Numbered from the stretch's first letter, positions 43,616 through 52,565 are shown. The stretch: DNA of 64,000 bases from Hymenobacter jeongseonensis (GCF_015694725.1 NZ_JADQDQ010000001.1:806001-870000), one strand, 5' to 3'. The notes: generated by a model not told the origin, from the sequence alone. Program-made: numbers and translations.

Positions 43616-44980
43616 ATGGCCAATTACCTGTCCGATAACCAAACCCGCTTCCTCGACGAGCTGATTGATTGGCTCCGCATCCCCTCGGTTTCGGCCGACC
43701 CCAAGTTCCACAACGACGTACTGCGGGCCGCCGACTACCTCAAAGTCCGCCTCGAGGAAGCCGGCGTGCAGAACGTAGAAATTTGCCCCACGGCCGGCAA
43801 TCCCATTGTGTACGGCGAATACATCGCCGGCCCCGAGGCCAAAACGGTGCTCGTGTACGGCCACTACGACGTGCAGCCCGCCGACCCCTACGAGCTTTGG
43901 ACCTCGCCGCCCTTCGAGCCGGTGATTAAGGACGAGAAAATCTACGCCCGCGGCGCCTGCGACGACAAAGGCCAGGTGTACATGCACGTCAAGGCGTTTG
44001 AGATGATGATGCGCGACGGCCAGGGCGGTGTGCCCTGCAACATCAAGTTCATGTTCGAGGGCGAGGAAGAAATTGGCTCCAACAACCTCGAAATCTTCGT
44101 GAAAGCGAACAAGGAGAAGCTCAAGGCCGACGTCATCCTCATTTCCGACACCGGCATGCTGGCCAATGACGTGCCCAGCATTGAAGTGGGCCTACGCGGC
44201 CTGAGCTACCACGAAGTGACGGTGACCGGCCCCAACCGCGACCTGCACTCCGGCCTCTACGGTGGCGCCGTGCAAAACCCCATCAACGCCCTGTGCGAGA
44301 TGATTGCCAGCCTGCACGACGAAAACGGCCACATCACCATCCCCGGTTTCTACGACAACGTGGACGAGCTAAGCGCCGACGAGCGCGCCGAAATGGCCAA
44401 AGCTCCGTTCTCGGAAGAAGAATTCAAAAATAGCATCGGCCTGCCCGACAGCTACGGCGAAAAAGGCTATAGCAGCATGGAGCGCACCAGCATCCGGCCC
44501 ACGCTCGACGTGAATGGCATCTGGGGCGGCTACACCGGCGAGGGCGCCAAAACCGTCATTGCCTCCCAGGCCCACGCCAAAATTTCCATGCGCCTGGTGC
44601 CCCACCAAACCTCGGCCGAAATCACGGCGCTTTTCCATAAGCATTTCGCCAGCATTGCGCCCCAGGGCGTGACGGTGGAGGTGCGCCCCCACCACGGCGG
44701 CGAGCCCGTGGTGACGCCCACCAACTCGGTGGCCTATAAAGCGGCCGCCGATGCCATGGAAACCACCTTTGGCAAGCGCCCGGTGCCCACGCGCGGCGGC
44801 GGCTCCATCCCCATCGTGGCCATGTTCAAGTCGGAGCTAGGTCTCGATACCGTCCTGCTCGGCTTCGGGCTCGATTCCGATGCCATCCACTCGCCTAACG
44901 AGCATTTCGGGGTGTTCAACTTCCTGAAAGGCATCGAAACCATCCCGTACTTCTACCGCAACTACGCGGCAGCGGAGTAG
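43616..44980 (+). CDS. M20 family dipeptidase (CNDP/PepV-like)
   Basis: A di-zinc peptidase of 454 residues, probably cytoplasmic since there is no signal peptide. Metal ligands are in VYGHYDVQP (His), GACDDKGQ (bridging Asp), EGEEEIGS (catalytic and ligand Glu), LISDTGML (Asp) and the C-terminal SDAIHSPNEHF (His). The lid domain (about 200-350) contains GPNRDLHSGLYGGAVQNP, the CNDP hallmark. It hydrolyses dipeptides or longer peptides from the amino end. It is the last gene of a plus-strand run and is followed by a strong bidirectional terminator shared with the barrel genes. Confidence 0.94.
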   Translation: MANYLSDNQTRFLDELIDWLRIPSVSADPKFHNDVLRAADYLKVRLEEAGVQNVEICPTAGNPIVYGEYIAGPEAKTVLVYGHYDVQPADPYELWTSPPFEPVIKDEKIYARGACDDKGQVYMHVKAFEMMMRDGQGGVPCNIKFMFEGEEEIGSNNLEIFVKANKEKLKADVILISDTGMLANDVPSIEVGLRGLSYHEVTVTGPNRDLHSGLYGGAVQNPINALCEMIASLHDENGHITIPGFYDNVDELSADERAEMAKAPFSEEEFKNSIGLPDSYGEKGYSSMERTSIRPTLDVNGIWGGYTGEGAKTVIASQAHAKISMRLVPHQTSAEITALFHKHFASIAPQGVTVEVRPHHGGEPVVTPTNSVAYKAAADAMETTFGKRPVPTRGGGSIPIVAMFKSELGLDTVLLGFGLDSDAIHSPNEHFGVFNFLKGIETIPYFYRNYAAAE

Positions 44981-45004
44981 AAGTCGTGCCCCCTTTGGGG
45001 CAGC

Positions 45005-45041
45005 AAAAAGCCCGGCTTCCATTGCGGAAGCCGGGCTTTTT
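45005..45041. terminator. Bidirectional terminator T1 (dipeptidase / first barrel gene)
   Basis: A 16-bp perfect stem, AAAAAGCCCGGCTTCC (45005-45020) with its complement at 45026-45041, and loop ATTGC. A and T runs at the ends serve both directions. The same stem recurs at T2 and T3. Confidence 0.9.
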
Positions 45042-45063
45042 GGTTCTGCCGGGGATAAGCCCG

Positions 45064-45678
45064 CTATCGAAGCTTAGGTGTGTAAGAGAGGTAAGCTTGG
45101 AAAGCCCTATTGCGTGCCTGAAGTGGGGAAGCTACGTAACCTGCCGTAGCGTAATTCACGCTAAGCAGACATTTGGTAAACTGGCCAACATAGCGCAGTC
45201 CAATGCCTAGGCCAGTATGACGCTGATAGCCAAAGCCAACCAAATAGCCCATGTCTAATGACTTGAAGTTGCTGCGGGTAAGCGGATTAGGGTTGCTACT
45301 TTCTCCTTGTACTTTCGCTAAGTAGGCAAACTGGGGGCCGGCCTCAAGAAATAAACCATTGACGTTCATCCGCAAAGGCAGCGGCAACTCAATATAATGG
45401 AGTTGAAAATCGCCGACCGATGATTGGGCAGCGGCTCCCTTCTGCGAATACAGCAGTTCGGGTCCAAAGCTCAACCATTGCCGCAGACCGATAGTGGCAA
45501 AAATTCCAGCATGGTATCCTCTGGTGCTGCTGTAATTCACCGCTTCGGCCCCAACCAGCTTAGAATAGGAGACTCCTGCCTTCAAACCTAGCGAAACGTC
45601 GCGGGTTTGTGCTTGGGCAAGGCTTTGGAAACCGCCGACCAGCAAGCAGCAGAGAATCGTCATTTTTACCTTTTTCAT
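45064..45678 (-). CDS. Outer membrane beta-barrel protein (porin family, PorT-like), copy 1
   Basis: A protein of 204 residues with a signal peptide (MTILCCLLVGGFQSLAQAQ) and an eight-strand-like barrel. The order of elements is shared by all four paralogues here: VSLGLKAGVSYS, GYHAGIFATIGL, GPELLYSQKGA, HYIELPLPLRMNV, GLFLEAGPQFAYL, DMGYLVGFGYQ and LGIGLRYVGQFT. This copy has the least GC-biased codon use of the four. Its upstream sequence resembles that of copy 2 (GTTGTTACTTGC then ATTTAAGT), so promoter and gene were duplicated together. Function is unknown; small barrels of this kind are structural or bind ligands. Confidence 0.9.
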   Translation of the reverse strand: MKKVKMTILCCLLVGGFQSLAQAQTRDVSLGLKAGVSYSKLVGAEAVNYSSTRGYHAGIFATIGLRQWLSFGPELLYSQKGAAAQSSVGDFQLHYIELPLPLRMNVNGLFLEAGPQFAYLAKVQGESSNPNPLTRSNFKSLDMGYLVGFGYQRHTGLGIGLRYVGQFTKCLLSVNYATAGYVASPLQARNRAFQAYLSYTPKLR

Positions 45679-45730
45679 ACAGCCTACTTAAATAACCCTG
45701 CAAGTAACAACTGATGGCCTGCCCCCCTCA

Positions 45731-45768
45731 AAAAAGCCCGGCTTCCTGTGCAGGAAGCCGGGCTTTTT
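45731..45768. terminator. Terminator T2 of barrel copy 2
   Basis: An 18-bp perfect stem, AAAAAGCCCGGCTTCCTG (45731-45748) against 45751-45768, just after the copy 2 stop codon on the minus strand. The stem is the T1 sequence extended by two pairs. Confidence 0.9.
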
Positions 45769-45789
45769 AGGTCTATGAAAGGAGGAGCC

Positions 45790-46401
45790 TTAGCGCCGCC
45801 GACCGTTGCTGAAGGAGTAGGTCAGGTAAAGTTGAAAGACGCTGTTGCGGATGTTGCGCTGGACCGTGGTGGTGCCGCTGGTAGCGGCTTTCTCGATGTT
45901 GGTGATGCCCCCGTTGTAGCGCAAGCCCACGCCCAGGCCTCGTTTGCGCTGGTAGCCCAGGCCGGCCAGGTAGCCCAGGTCAACCGTGTTGTACCGGCTT
46001 GAGCGGTCGACTGACGTGGTGCCGGTTTTGTTTTTTGCGCTGATGAGGAGGCCCACCTGCGGGCCGGCCTCGAAAAAGAAACCGCCGGTGTTCACGTGGA
46101 ATGCCAGCGGCACATCCACGTAGCCCAAGCGGGTGGTTACGTTGTTGTCGGGCACCTCCGCGCCTTTTTGCGAGTACAGGATTTCGGGCTGAAAGGCAAA
46201 CAGGTCCGACAGGGTAATATTGGCGAAGGCACCCGCGTGGAAACCGGGGATAACCCGGTCGTTCGGGGCTTGCGCCCCGCTGAAAGAGGAAACGGACCCA
46301 CCGGCTTTCAGGCCCAGGGACACTTGGTTGCGGTTGCGCTGGGCGTGGGCCGCGCCGTGCAGGCCGGCAATTAGTAGAAGGCAAAGGATATTTTTTTTCA
46401 T
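45790..46401 (-). CDS. Outer membrane beta-barrel protein (porin family, PorT-like), copy 2
   Basis: A protein of 203 residues with a signal peptide (MKKNILCLLLIAGLHGAAHAQ). It carries VSLGLKAGGSVSSFS, GFHAGAFANITLSDLFAFQ, PEILYSQKGAEV, YVDVPLAFHVNTGGFFFEAG, DLGYLAGLGYQ and GVGLRYNGGITNI, and ends in YLTYSFSNGRRR, an unusual basic terminus for a barrel. The minus-strand TAATTTG (46425-46431) upstream is a one-base-short -7 box and aligns with the same place in copy 1. It is an independent unit with its own terminator. Confidence 0.9.
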   Translation of the reverse strand: MKKNILCLLLIAGLHGAAHAQRNRNQVSLGLKAGGSVSSFSGAQAPNDRVIPGFHAGAFANITLSDLFAFQPEILYSQKGAEVPDNNVTTRLGYVDVPLAFHVNTGGFFFEAGPQVGLLISAKNKTGTTSVDRSSRYNTVDLGYLAGLGYQRKRGLGVGLRYNGGITNIEKAATSGTTTVQRNIRNSVFQLYLTYSFSNGRRR

Positions 46402-46480
46402 AGCGGTCGACTTAAATACGGCCGCAAATTACAACAGTTCGGGTTTTGGCAGGGCCGATAATCCGGCGTAGGAACACCAA

Positions 46481-46515
46481 AAAAGCCCGGCTTCCGTAGC
46501 GGAAACCGGGCTTTT
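46481..46515. terminator. Terminator T3 of barrel copy 3
   Basis: AAAAGCCCGGCTTCC (46481-46495) pairs with GGAAACCGGGCTTTT (46501-46515) with one mismatch; loop GTAGC. It is the same stem as T1 and T2 and lies 20 bases after the copy 3 stop. Confidence 0.85.
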
Positions 46516-46535
46516 GTATGAAACGCAGAGTCTAG

Positions 46536-47114
46536 TTATTTTCCGCCAAACACGTAGCCCACATACAGTTGGAACACGCTATTTCGGATTTTGTTCGGAT
46601 TAATATCACCTTTGCTGATGGTGCTGATGCCGCCATTGTAGCGCAGTCCAATCATTGGGCCGCTAGTGGCTTGGTAGCCCAGGCCGGCCACATAGCCGAA
46701 ATCAACCCTATCATAACGGCCCTTGATATCCGTATCGGCGTCGCCATTAGTGACCTTGGCTCCGGCGAGGAACCCCACCTGCGGACCGCCTTCAAAGAAC
46801 AGACCACCGGCGTTTACTTTCACCAGCAAAGGCACGTCGATGTAGTTAATTTTATATTTAATATCGTTGTACTCTTCCGACTGGTAGCCTTTCTGCGAGT
46901 ATAGCACTTCGGGCTGAATCGAAATCAGGTCGCTGAGGGCGAAGTTGGCCAGCGCGCCCGCATGCAAGCCGATTTTGCTTTCTACCCCGTCTGTGTTGTT
47001 AGCGGTTATGGAGCTGTAGTTAGCACCGGCTTTCACGCCGAAGCGGATTTCCTGGGCGCTGGCGGCGGTTGCAACGCTCATCAGCAGGCCAAGGGATAGA
47101 AGGACTTTTTTCAT
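46536..47114 (-). CDS. Outer membrane beta-barrel protein (porin family, PorT-like), copy 3
   Basis: A protein of 192 residues with a signal peptide (VLLSLGLLMSVATAASAQ) and the shared strand order: IRFGVKAGANYSSI, GLHAGALANFALSDLISIQ, PEVLYSQKGYQ, YIDVPLLVKVNAGGLFFEG, DFGYVAGLGYQ and MIGLRYNGGISTI. It ends YVGYVFGGK. An exact -7 box lies 38 bases upstream. Closest in length and text to copy 2. Confidence 0.92.
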   Translation of the reverse strand: MKKVLLSLGLLMSVATAASAQEIRFGVKAGANYSSITANNTDGVESKIGLHAGALANFALSDLISIQPEVLYSQKGYQSEEYNDIKYKINYIDVPLLVKVNAGGLFFEGGPQVGFLAGAKVTNGDADTDIKGRYDRVDFGYVAGLGYQATSGPMIGLRYNGGISTISKGDINPNKIRNSVFQLYVGYVFGGK

Positions 47115-47151
47115 AATGCGAAGAAAAAAGGGAGAAAAGGGAATGACGCAT

Positions 47152-47159
47152 CAAATATA
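47152..47159 (-). promoter_or_regulatory. Candidate -7 promoter box of barrel copy 3 (TATATTTG)
   Basis: Minus-strand TATATTTG matches TAnnTTTG, 38 bases upstream of the start codon. No TTTG at the -33 distance. Confidence 0.45.
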
Positions 47160-47342
47160 TGGGCAAAAGCTCAAGAATAGGCCGGCGTTTATACTTGGTA
47201 ATTACCATGCGTATTTATTAACCTATAGTTCTCTTTTCAGACGGCAGTTGTTTTAGATGGAATGAACGGTTTCCATTGCCCATAAGGGCCTGCTGCGGGT
47301 TTGCTGGCTGGTTAGGATAAAGGGGGCGGCGGCTGACGCATA

Positions 47343-47381
47343 AAAAAAGCGCTGACTCCTGAGGGAAGCCAGCGCTTTTTT
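47343..47381. terminator. Terminator T4 of barrel copy 4
   Basis: AAAAAAGCGCTG (47343-47354) pairs with CAGCGCTTTTTT (47370-47381). The stem text differs from T1-T3. It lies just after the copy 4 stop. Confidence 0.85.
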
Positions 47382-47395
47382 ATTTCTCAAACACC

Positions 47396-48139
47396 TTATT
47401 GGCCCAGCGGCAGGAGGTAGCCGAGCTGCAGGGTGAAGGCGTTGTTGAAAGCCTTTGGTTCGTTATCCGTATCCTTAGAATCAATCAGTGAGTTGAAGCC
47501 GCGGGCGTAGCGCAGGCCCAAGCTGAGGCCTCCTTCGGTCTGGTAGCCGATGCCGGCCACCCCGGAGATGTCAAATTGGGCTAGGTCGGACTTGTCGCGC
47601 TCGCCGCGCGAGACGCCGCTGTAGTCCAGGAAGCTGCCGTCGTTCTCCACCTTGTCTTTGTCGCCGTTGCTGAACTTGGTGGTGGTTTGCTGCTTGTTTT
47701 TCGACCCAAACAGGTAGCTCACCTGCGGGCCAAGCTCAAAGAACAAGCCGCCGGCGTTGATTTTGGCCAAAATCGGGAGGTCGAGGTAATGCAGCACGCG
47801 CTGCTGCTCGCTCTCAATCGACGTCACGCCCGTGGGCAGGCCGGTGGTGCGGGTCGAGGAAATTTCGTAGCCCTTGCGGTTGTAGAGCAATTCGGGTGCG
47901 ATGGAGAAAAAGCCGTCGCTGCTGATGGGAAAGCTGGTGCCCACGCCCACGTTGTAGCCTAACTTGTAGGAGCCTAGGTCGCTGTCGAAGTTAGGACCGG
48001 TGATGCGCGACACGTTGTCGCCGGAAATGCTGGAATAAGTGGCGCCCACTTTCACGCCGATGCGGCGGCCGCCGGCATCTTGGGCTTGGGCCACGGAAAC
48101 ACTCAGAAGGGAGAGGCCTAGTACTGCAATTTTTTTCAT
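47396..48139 (-). CDS. Outer membrane beta-barrel protein (porin family, PorT-like), copy 4
   Basis: A protein of 247 residues, the longest of the four. Signal peptide IAVLGLSLLSVSVAQAQ, then RIGVKVGATYSSISG, GYNVGVGTSFPIS, PELLYNRKGYE, LHYLDLPILAKINAGGLFFE and GVAGIGYQTEGGLSLGLRYA. The extra length comes from longer external loops, one of them very polar (KNKQQTTTKFSNGDKDKVEN). It is more diverged than copies 1-3 and has a different terminator, so it is probably an older duplicate. Confidence 0.92.
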   Translation of the reverse strand: MKKIAVLGLSLLSVSVAQAQDAGGRRIGVKVGATYSSISGDNVSRITGPNFDSDLGSYKLGYNVGVGTSFPISSDGFFSIAPELLYNRKGYEISSTRTTGLPTGVTSIESEQQRVLHYLDLPILAKINAGGLFFELGPQVSYLFGSKNKQQTTTKFSNGDKDKVENDGSFLDYSGVSRGERDKSDLAQFDISGVAGIGYQTEGGLSLGLRYARGFNSLIDSKDTDNEPKAFNNAFTLQLGYLLPLGQ

Positions 48140-48763
48140 GACAGATAGTGCTTATTGAGGGTTAGAAAAAGGATGGGGAACGAACGAATGAGATAAGAGT
48201 AGCAATAGTCAAATGCGGTGCTTTAGGTTAATTGGGGCCTCTTAGCGTGTAATCGGCGGTGAAGGTTGCGGCGCGCCGCCTTTTGGACCTGGGTTGGGCA
48301 GCGTGCCCGGGCCAGCGGACGGGAGAGCTGGTCTGGCTAAATAGAACGGGGTCAGCCGGTTCGGAACAGCAGATTGGCGAGGCGTTTTTCTTTAAAAAAT
48401 CTCTGCCGCAAGGAGCGTTATTTGCGGGATTCCGCCGGTGGCGGGCGCGTGGTGTGGGGGCGAGGACCCGCGCTGGCGGGAGGCCCGCGCCTGATGCAGG
48501 GGAGGGGAACTGATTGCCGATACCAAGGACCTCGCGCGCCGTGGTTAGGCCCTGCCCAAGCGGCTACTTGGCGCGGAGGGGAAGAGCAAACGAAAAAATA
48601 AAGCGTGGAAATGGATTAATTCGCGGAATTTAGCTCTCGGACATTGTTCTTATAGCGTCTTTTAAGGGGGCGGGGTTGCCCAAAATCAGGAATTATTTTT
48701 CGGTAACGCACTGTAAATGCAACGGTTGAGTTGTAAATCAGTGCTTCCGCTTGTGCTTAACGT
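48140..48763. other. Intergenic region between barrel copy 4 and the PagL-like gene
   Basis: 624 bases, the longest gene-free stretch in the window, holding two divergent promoter regions. The middle part (48255-48580) is GC-rich with several short inverted repeats (for example GCGGCGCGCCGC near 48270) and Gly/Arg-coding frames that do not look like protein. The right end (48590-48760) is AT-rich. A structured RNA is possible but I cannot match it to a known one. Confidence 0.5.
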
Positions 48764-49891
48764 ATGGGGCCTAACGTGCTACCCCGGCTGCTGCTGAGCA
48801 GCCTCTCCTTGCTATTGCTCGCTTTGCTGCCGCACGCCGTGGTCGCGCAGGCCGACTCCGTTGCGGCGCCGCGGGCGCCGCTCGCGGTGGGCGTGTATGC
48901 CCAGGGCAGCTTCATCATGTCGCACACTGCGGCGCTCCGGCACTTGGTGGTGTCGCACCCTACGGGGTTTGAGCTGAACTTCCAGCAGCAAACCACTGGG
49001 GCGGAAGCCTGGCACGGGTGGTATAAGTACCCCAAGATGGGCCTCACGCTCACGTACTACGATTTTCATAACCCCGTGCTGGGGTATGCCGTGGCGGCCA
49101 CCCCCTACCTCAGCAAGTCGTTGTGGCGGGGTCCCAAGCACGATTTTAGCTTTCGGCTGGGTGCGGGGCTGGCCTATCTCACCAATCCTTATAACCGCGA
49201 CACCAACCACAAAAACAACATTGCCAGCTCGGCTTTCAACGCCAGCATCCAGTTGCGGTTTGAGTACGACTACGCCCTGACGCCGCACCTGGGTCTGGTA
49301 GCCGGCCTGGGCCTGAATCATTATTCCAACGGCGCCACCACCAAGCCCAATTTGGGCGTCAACCTGCCTTCTGTGGTACTGGGCCTCAACTACCACGAGC
49401 AGCGCTCGCCGCCCCAACGCAACCCCAACGCGTCCACCCCAGCCGATGTGGGCCGCACGTTTTACAACGTGAGCACCAGCCTGGGCTACAAGCAGCGCAC
49501 GCAGGGCGACCGGCAGAAGTACTTGGTCAATTCCATCACGGCCGCCGTGGGCCGGCGCATCAACCGCAAATCCACCTTGGTGGCCGGGGCCGAAGGCTTC
49601 TACGACAGGTCGTTGGAAGCCATGCTGGAGGACACCACCCGCGCCGGCCTCAAGCAGCCCGACGTGAAGAAGGTAGGGGTGTTCGTCGGCCACGAATTGC
49701 TCTTTGGGCGCATGTCTTTTGTCTCCCACCTGGGCATTTACGTGTACGAGCCCTACCGGTCAAGCACGTTTTATTACGAGCGGCTGGGCTTGAAATACCA
49801 CTTCACCAACCTGCTTTTCGGGGCCATCGACCTAAAAATTCACCGCGGCTCGGCCGATGTAATTGAATTCAAAATAGGAGCGAAACTGTAG
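48764..49891 (+). CDS. Acyloxyacyl hydrolase-like outer membrane protein (PagL-related lipid A deacylase)
   Basis: A protein of 375 residues with a signal peptide (LLLSSLSLLLLALLPHAVVAQ) and an outer membrane barrel. The active-site block is GLNHYSNGATTKPNLGVN, giving H186 and S188 followed by N189, the His-x-Ser-Asn pattern of PagL. Preceding strands (GAGLAYLTNPYNRDTN, QLRFEYDYALTPHLGLVAG) also match the family. PagL removes the 3-O acyl chain of lipid A. Bacteroidetes homologues such as this one are twice as long, with an extra C-terminal barrel-like part (about 225-375), and their activity is not established. It lies beside LPS-related genes. Confidence 0.85.
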   Translation: MGPNVLPRLLLSSLSLLLLALLPHAVVAQADSVAAPRAPLAVGVYAQGSFIMSHTAALRHLVVSHPTGFELNFQQQTTGAEAWHGWYKYPKMGLTLTYYDFHNPVLGYAVAATPYLSKSLWRGPKHDFSFRLGAGLAYLTNPYNRDTNHKNNIASSAFNASIQLRFEYDYALTPHLGLVAGLGLNHYSNGATTKPNLGVNLPSVVLGLNYHEQRSPPQRNPNASTPADVGRTFYNVSTSLGYKQRTQGDRQKYLVNSITAAVGRRINRKSTLVAGAEGFYDRSLEAMLEDTTRAGLKQPDVKKVGVFVGHELLFGRMSFVSHLGIYVYEPYRSSTFYYERLGLKYHFTNLLFGAIDLKIHRGSADVIEFKIGAKL

Positions 49892-49943
49892 CGGGCCAAG
49901 CGTGGCGAAACAGGCTAAAACTGCCCGTTCGGCTCGAATCAAT

Positions 49944-50978
49944 TTAAGCGCGCACCAGGGCTTTATTTATCTGGCTTACGAGGGCTGGCCCTTCGTAAAT
50001 AAACCCGGTATATAGCTGCACCAGAGATGCTCCTGCTGCTAGCTTTTCCTGCGCATCGGCCGCGGAGTGAATGCCGCCGGCGCCGATAATGGGAAGCTCA
50101 CCCTGGCTGCGCTGGTGCAGGTAGCGAATCACCTCCGTGGCCCGCGCCCGCAACGGCCGGCCGCTCAGCCCGCCCGCACCCAACGCCGCTACCTGAGCCG
50201 CATCGGTCACCAAATTGTCACGACTTATGGTAGTATTCGTGGCCACTAAGCCGCTCAGCTGCGTCTCACGCGCTATTTCCAGGATGTCGTCGAGCTGCGA
50301 ATCGGTAAGGTCAGGCGCGATTTTTAGGAGCAGCGGGCGCGGTTTGGCGCGGCGCTGGTTGCAAGTCTGCACTTGCTGGAGCAAGTCAATTAGGGGCTTC
50401 TTCTCTTGAAGTTGGCGCAGGTTGGGCGTATTGGGAGAAGAAACATTGACCACAAAGTAGTCGACCACCTCCGCTAGTGCCTCAAAACAGGCTACGTAGT
50501 CCTCGGCGGCCCGCTCGTTGGGTGTGTCCTTGTTCTTACCGATGTTGCCGCCGATAATGAGCTGCCGGTTCTGCCGCCGGGCCAGCCGTGCGGCTACCAC
50601 GGCCGCGCCATCGTTGTTGAAGCCCATGCGGTTTACCAAGGCTTCGTCCTGCGGCAGCCGGAACAGGCGTGGTTGCGGGTTGCCGGACTGCGGGCGGGGC
50701 GTCACCGTGCCAATCTCCACAAAGCCGAAGCCCATTGTGGCCAGCTCATCAGTGAGCGCTGCGTTCTTGTCAAATCCCGCCGCCAATCCCACCGGGTTCG
50801 GGAATTTCAGGCCGAATATCTCCCGGGCCAGGCTGGGGTGCTGAAAATTATAAAGGCTCCGCAGCATGGCCTTGGCTCCTGGCAGGCGCGCCGCCCGGCG
50901 CAGGTTATCGAAAACGAAGTGGTGGGCGCGCTCAGCGTCGAGGGTGAAAAGTGCGGGTTTGACGAATGCCTTGTACAT
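49944..50978 (-). CDS. pyrD: Dihydroorotate dehydrogenase (quinone), class 2
   Basis: A membrane-associated FMN enzyme of pyrimidine synthesis, 344 residues from MYKAFVKPALF. It oxidises dihydroorotate to orotate with quinone as acceptor. The N-terminal amphipathic helix (LFTLDAERAHHFVF) is the class 2 hallmark. FMN and substrate motifs are GLAAGFDKNA, VEIGTVTPRPQ, MGFNNDGA, NVSSPNTPNLR (catalytic Ser in the class 2 form) and the C-terminal IGAGGIHSA...LVQLYTGFIYEG. It starts seven bases after the comM stop, so the two form an operon. The in-frame ATG at 51005 lies inside comM and is not used. Confidence 0.96.
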   Translation of the reverse strand: MYKAFVKPALFTLDAERAHHFVFDNLRRAARLPGAKAMLRSLYNFQHPSLAREIFGLKFPNPVGLAAGFDKNAALTDELATMGFGFVEIGTVTPRPQSGNPQPRLFRLPQDEALVNRMGFNNDGAAVVAARLARRQNRQLIIGGNIGKNKDTPNERAAEDYVACFEALAEVVDYFVVNVSSPNTPNLRQLQEKKPLIDLLQQVQTCNQRRAKPRPLLLKIAPDLTDSQLDDILEIARETQLSGLVATNTTISRDNLVTDAAQVAALGAGGLSGRPLRARATEVIRYLHQRSQGELPIIGAGGIHSAADAQEKLAAGASLVQLYTGFIYEGPALVSQINKALVRA

Positions 50979-50985
50979 GGAGAGT

Positions 50986-52521
50986 TTATCCGGCCCAGCC
51001 TTCACGGTCGAGGCTGCGGTATTGAATGGCTTCGGCCAAGTGCTGAATCTGAATTTCCTCGGTCCCGGCTAGGTCCGCAATGGTGCGGGCCACTTTCAAA
51101 ATCCGGTCGTAGGCGCGGGCCGAGAGGCCGAGGCGCTCCATGGCTGTCTTCAGCAGCGTGCGGCCTTCTTCGCTGATTTGGCAGAGGTCCTTCACCATTT
51201 GCGGCGGCATCATGGCGTTGGAATGAATGTCGGCATAGTCCCGAAACCGCGTTTCCTGCACCTGGCGGGCCTTGTCTACGCGGGGCTGGATGTCGGCGCT
51301 GGTTTCGGCCTTGCGCGTTTCGGTCATCTGGTCGAAGGTGACGGGCGTCACTTCCACGTGCAAGTCAATGCGGTCAAGCAGCGGGCCCGATACTTTGTTC
51401 AGGTACTTCTGCACCACGCCGGGGCCGCACACACACTCCTTTTCGGGGTGGTTGTAATAGCCGCACGGGCAGGGGTTCATGCTGGCAATGAGCATGAAGT
51501 TGGCCGGAAATTCGATGCTGACCTTGGCTCGCGAGATGGTCACGCGGCGTTCTTCCAGCGGCTGGCGCATCACCTCCAGCACCGTCCGCTTGAACTCCGG
51601 CAACTCATCCAAAAACAGCACTCCGTTGTGCGAAAGCGAGATTTCGCCCGGCTGCGGGTTGCCGCCGCCACCCACCAAGGCCACGTCGGAAATGGTATGG
51701 TGCGGCGCCCGGAATGGCCGCGAACTCAGCAAGCCGCCGCCCGCCAGCTTGCCCGCCACCGAATGAATCTTGGTAGTCTCCAGTGCCTCCTGCATGCTCA
51801 AGGGTGGCAATATGCTGGGCAAGCGCTTGGCCAGCATGGTCTTGCCCGCACCGGGTGGCCCTATCATAATCACATTATGGCCGCCAGCTGCCGCTATTTC
51901 CAGGGCCCGCTTGATGTTCTCCTGACCTTGCACATCGGCAAAATCAGCGGTGTATTTGTTAACCGAGTGCTGGAATAATTCCCGCGTGTCCACCACCGTC
52001 GGCGTGATATCCAGGCGGCCCTCGAAAAAGTCAATGGCTTCCTGCATGCTCCCGACGGCAATGACATCGAGGTTATTCACAATAGCAGCTTCTTCGGCGT
52101 TTTCCTTAGGCAGGATGATGCCCTTGAAGCCTTCTTTGCGAGCCTGAATGGCAATGGGCAGCACCCCGCGAATGGGTCGCAGGTTGCCATCAAGCGACAT
52201 TTCGCCCATGATGATGTAATCCGATAGCCGCTCCGTATTCAGCTGTTGCGAAGCGTGCAAAATGCCCAGCGCGATGGGCAAATCGTAGGCCGCGCCTTCC
52301 TTGCGAATGTCGGCCGGGGCCATGTTTACCACCACTTTGGTGCGCGGCATGCGGTAGCCCCGCAGCTTCAGCGCCGCCTCAATGCGCTGCTGGCTCTCCT
52401 TGATGGCATTATCCGGCAAGCCCACCACAAAGAAATTCGTCCCGGCGGTCACCACCACTTCAATGGTGATGGTATAGGCATTGACGCCCTGTACGGCCGA
52501 GCCGAAAGTTTTGGTGAGCAT
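50986..52521 (-). CDS. comM: YifB/ComM-family Mg-chelatase-like AAA ATPase
   Basis: A protein of 511 residues with three regions: an N-terminal Lon-like domain (residues 1-170, starting MLTKTFGSAVQG), an AAA+ core with Walker A IGPPGAGKTMLAKRLPS and Walker B VLFLDELPEF, and a C-terminal Mg_chelatase domain. An inserted zinc-finger-like stretch CPCGYYNHPEKECVCG is present. ComM is a hexameric helicase that drives branch migration during natural transformation, and a role in recombination is likely here. It is first of an operon with pyrD and has an exact -7 box 45 bases upstream. Confidence 0.95.
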   Translation of the reverse strand: MLTKTFGSAVQGVNAYTITIEVVVTAGTNFFVVGLPDNAIKESQQRIEAALKLRGYRMPRTKVVVNMAPADIRKEGAAYDLPIALGILHASQQLNTERLSDYIIMGEMSLDGNLRPIRGVLPIAIQARKEGFKGIILPKENAEEAAIVNNLDVIAVGSMQEAIDFFEGRLDITPTVVDTRELFQHSVNKYTADFADVQGQENIKRALEIAAAGGHNVIMIGPPGAGKTMLAKRLPSILPPLSMQEALETTKIHSVAGKLAGGGLLSSRPFRAPHHTISDVALVGGGGNPQPGEISLSHNGVLFLDELPEFKRTVLEVMRQPLEERRVTISRAKVSIEFPANFMLIASMNPCPCGYYNHPEKECVCGPGVVQKYLNKVSGPLLDRIDLHVEVTPVTFDQMTETRKAETSADIQPRVDKARQVQETRFRDYADIHSNAMMPPQMVKDLCQISEEGRTLLKTAMERLGLSARAYDRILKVARTIADLAGTEEIQIQHLAEAIQYRSLDREGWAG

Positions 52522-52565
52522 TGTGGTATTGGACGGGTAGCGAACTAAACAACAAAAAGCAGTTG

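Noticed and set aside
48259..48601. Two small overlapping ORFs in the 624-bp gap
   Set aside because: Arg/Gly/Trp-rich text typical of random GC-rich sequence; the two frames overlap each other.
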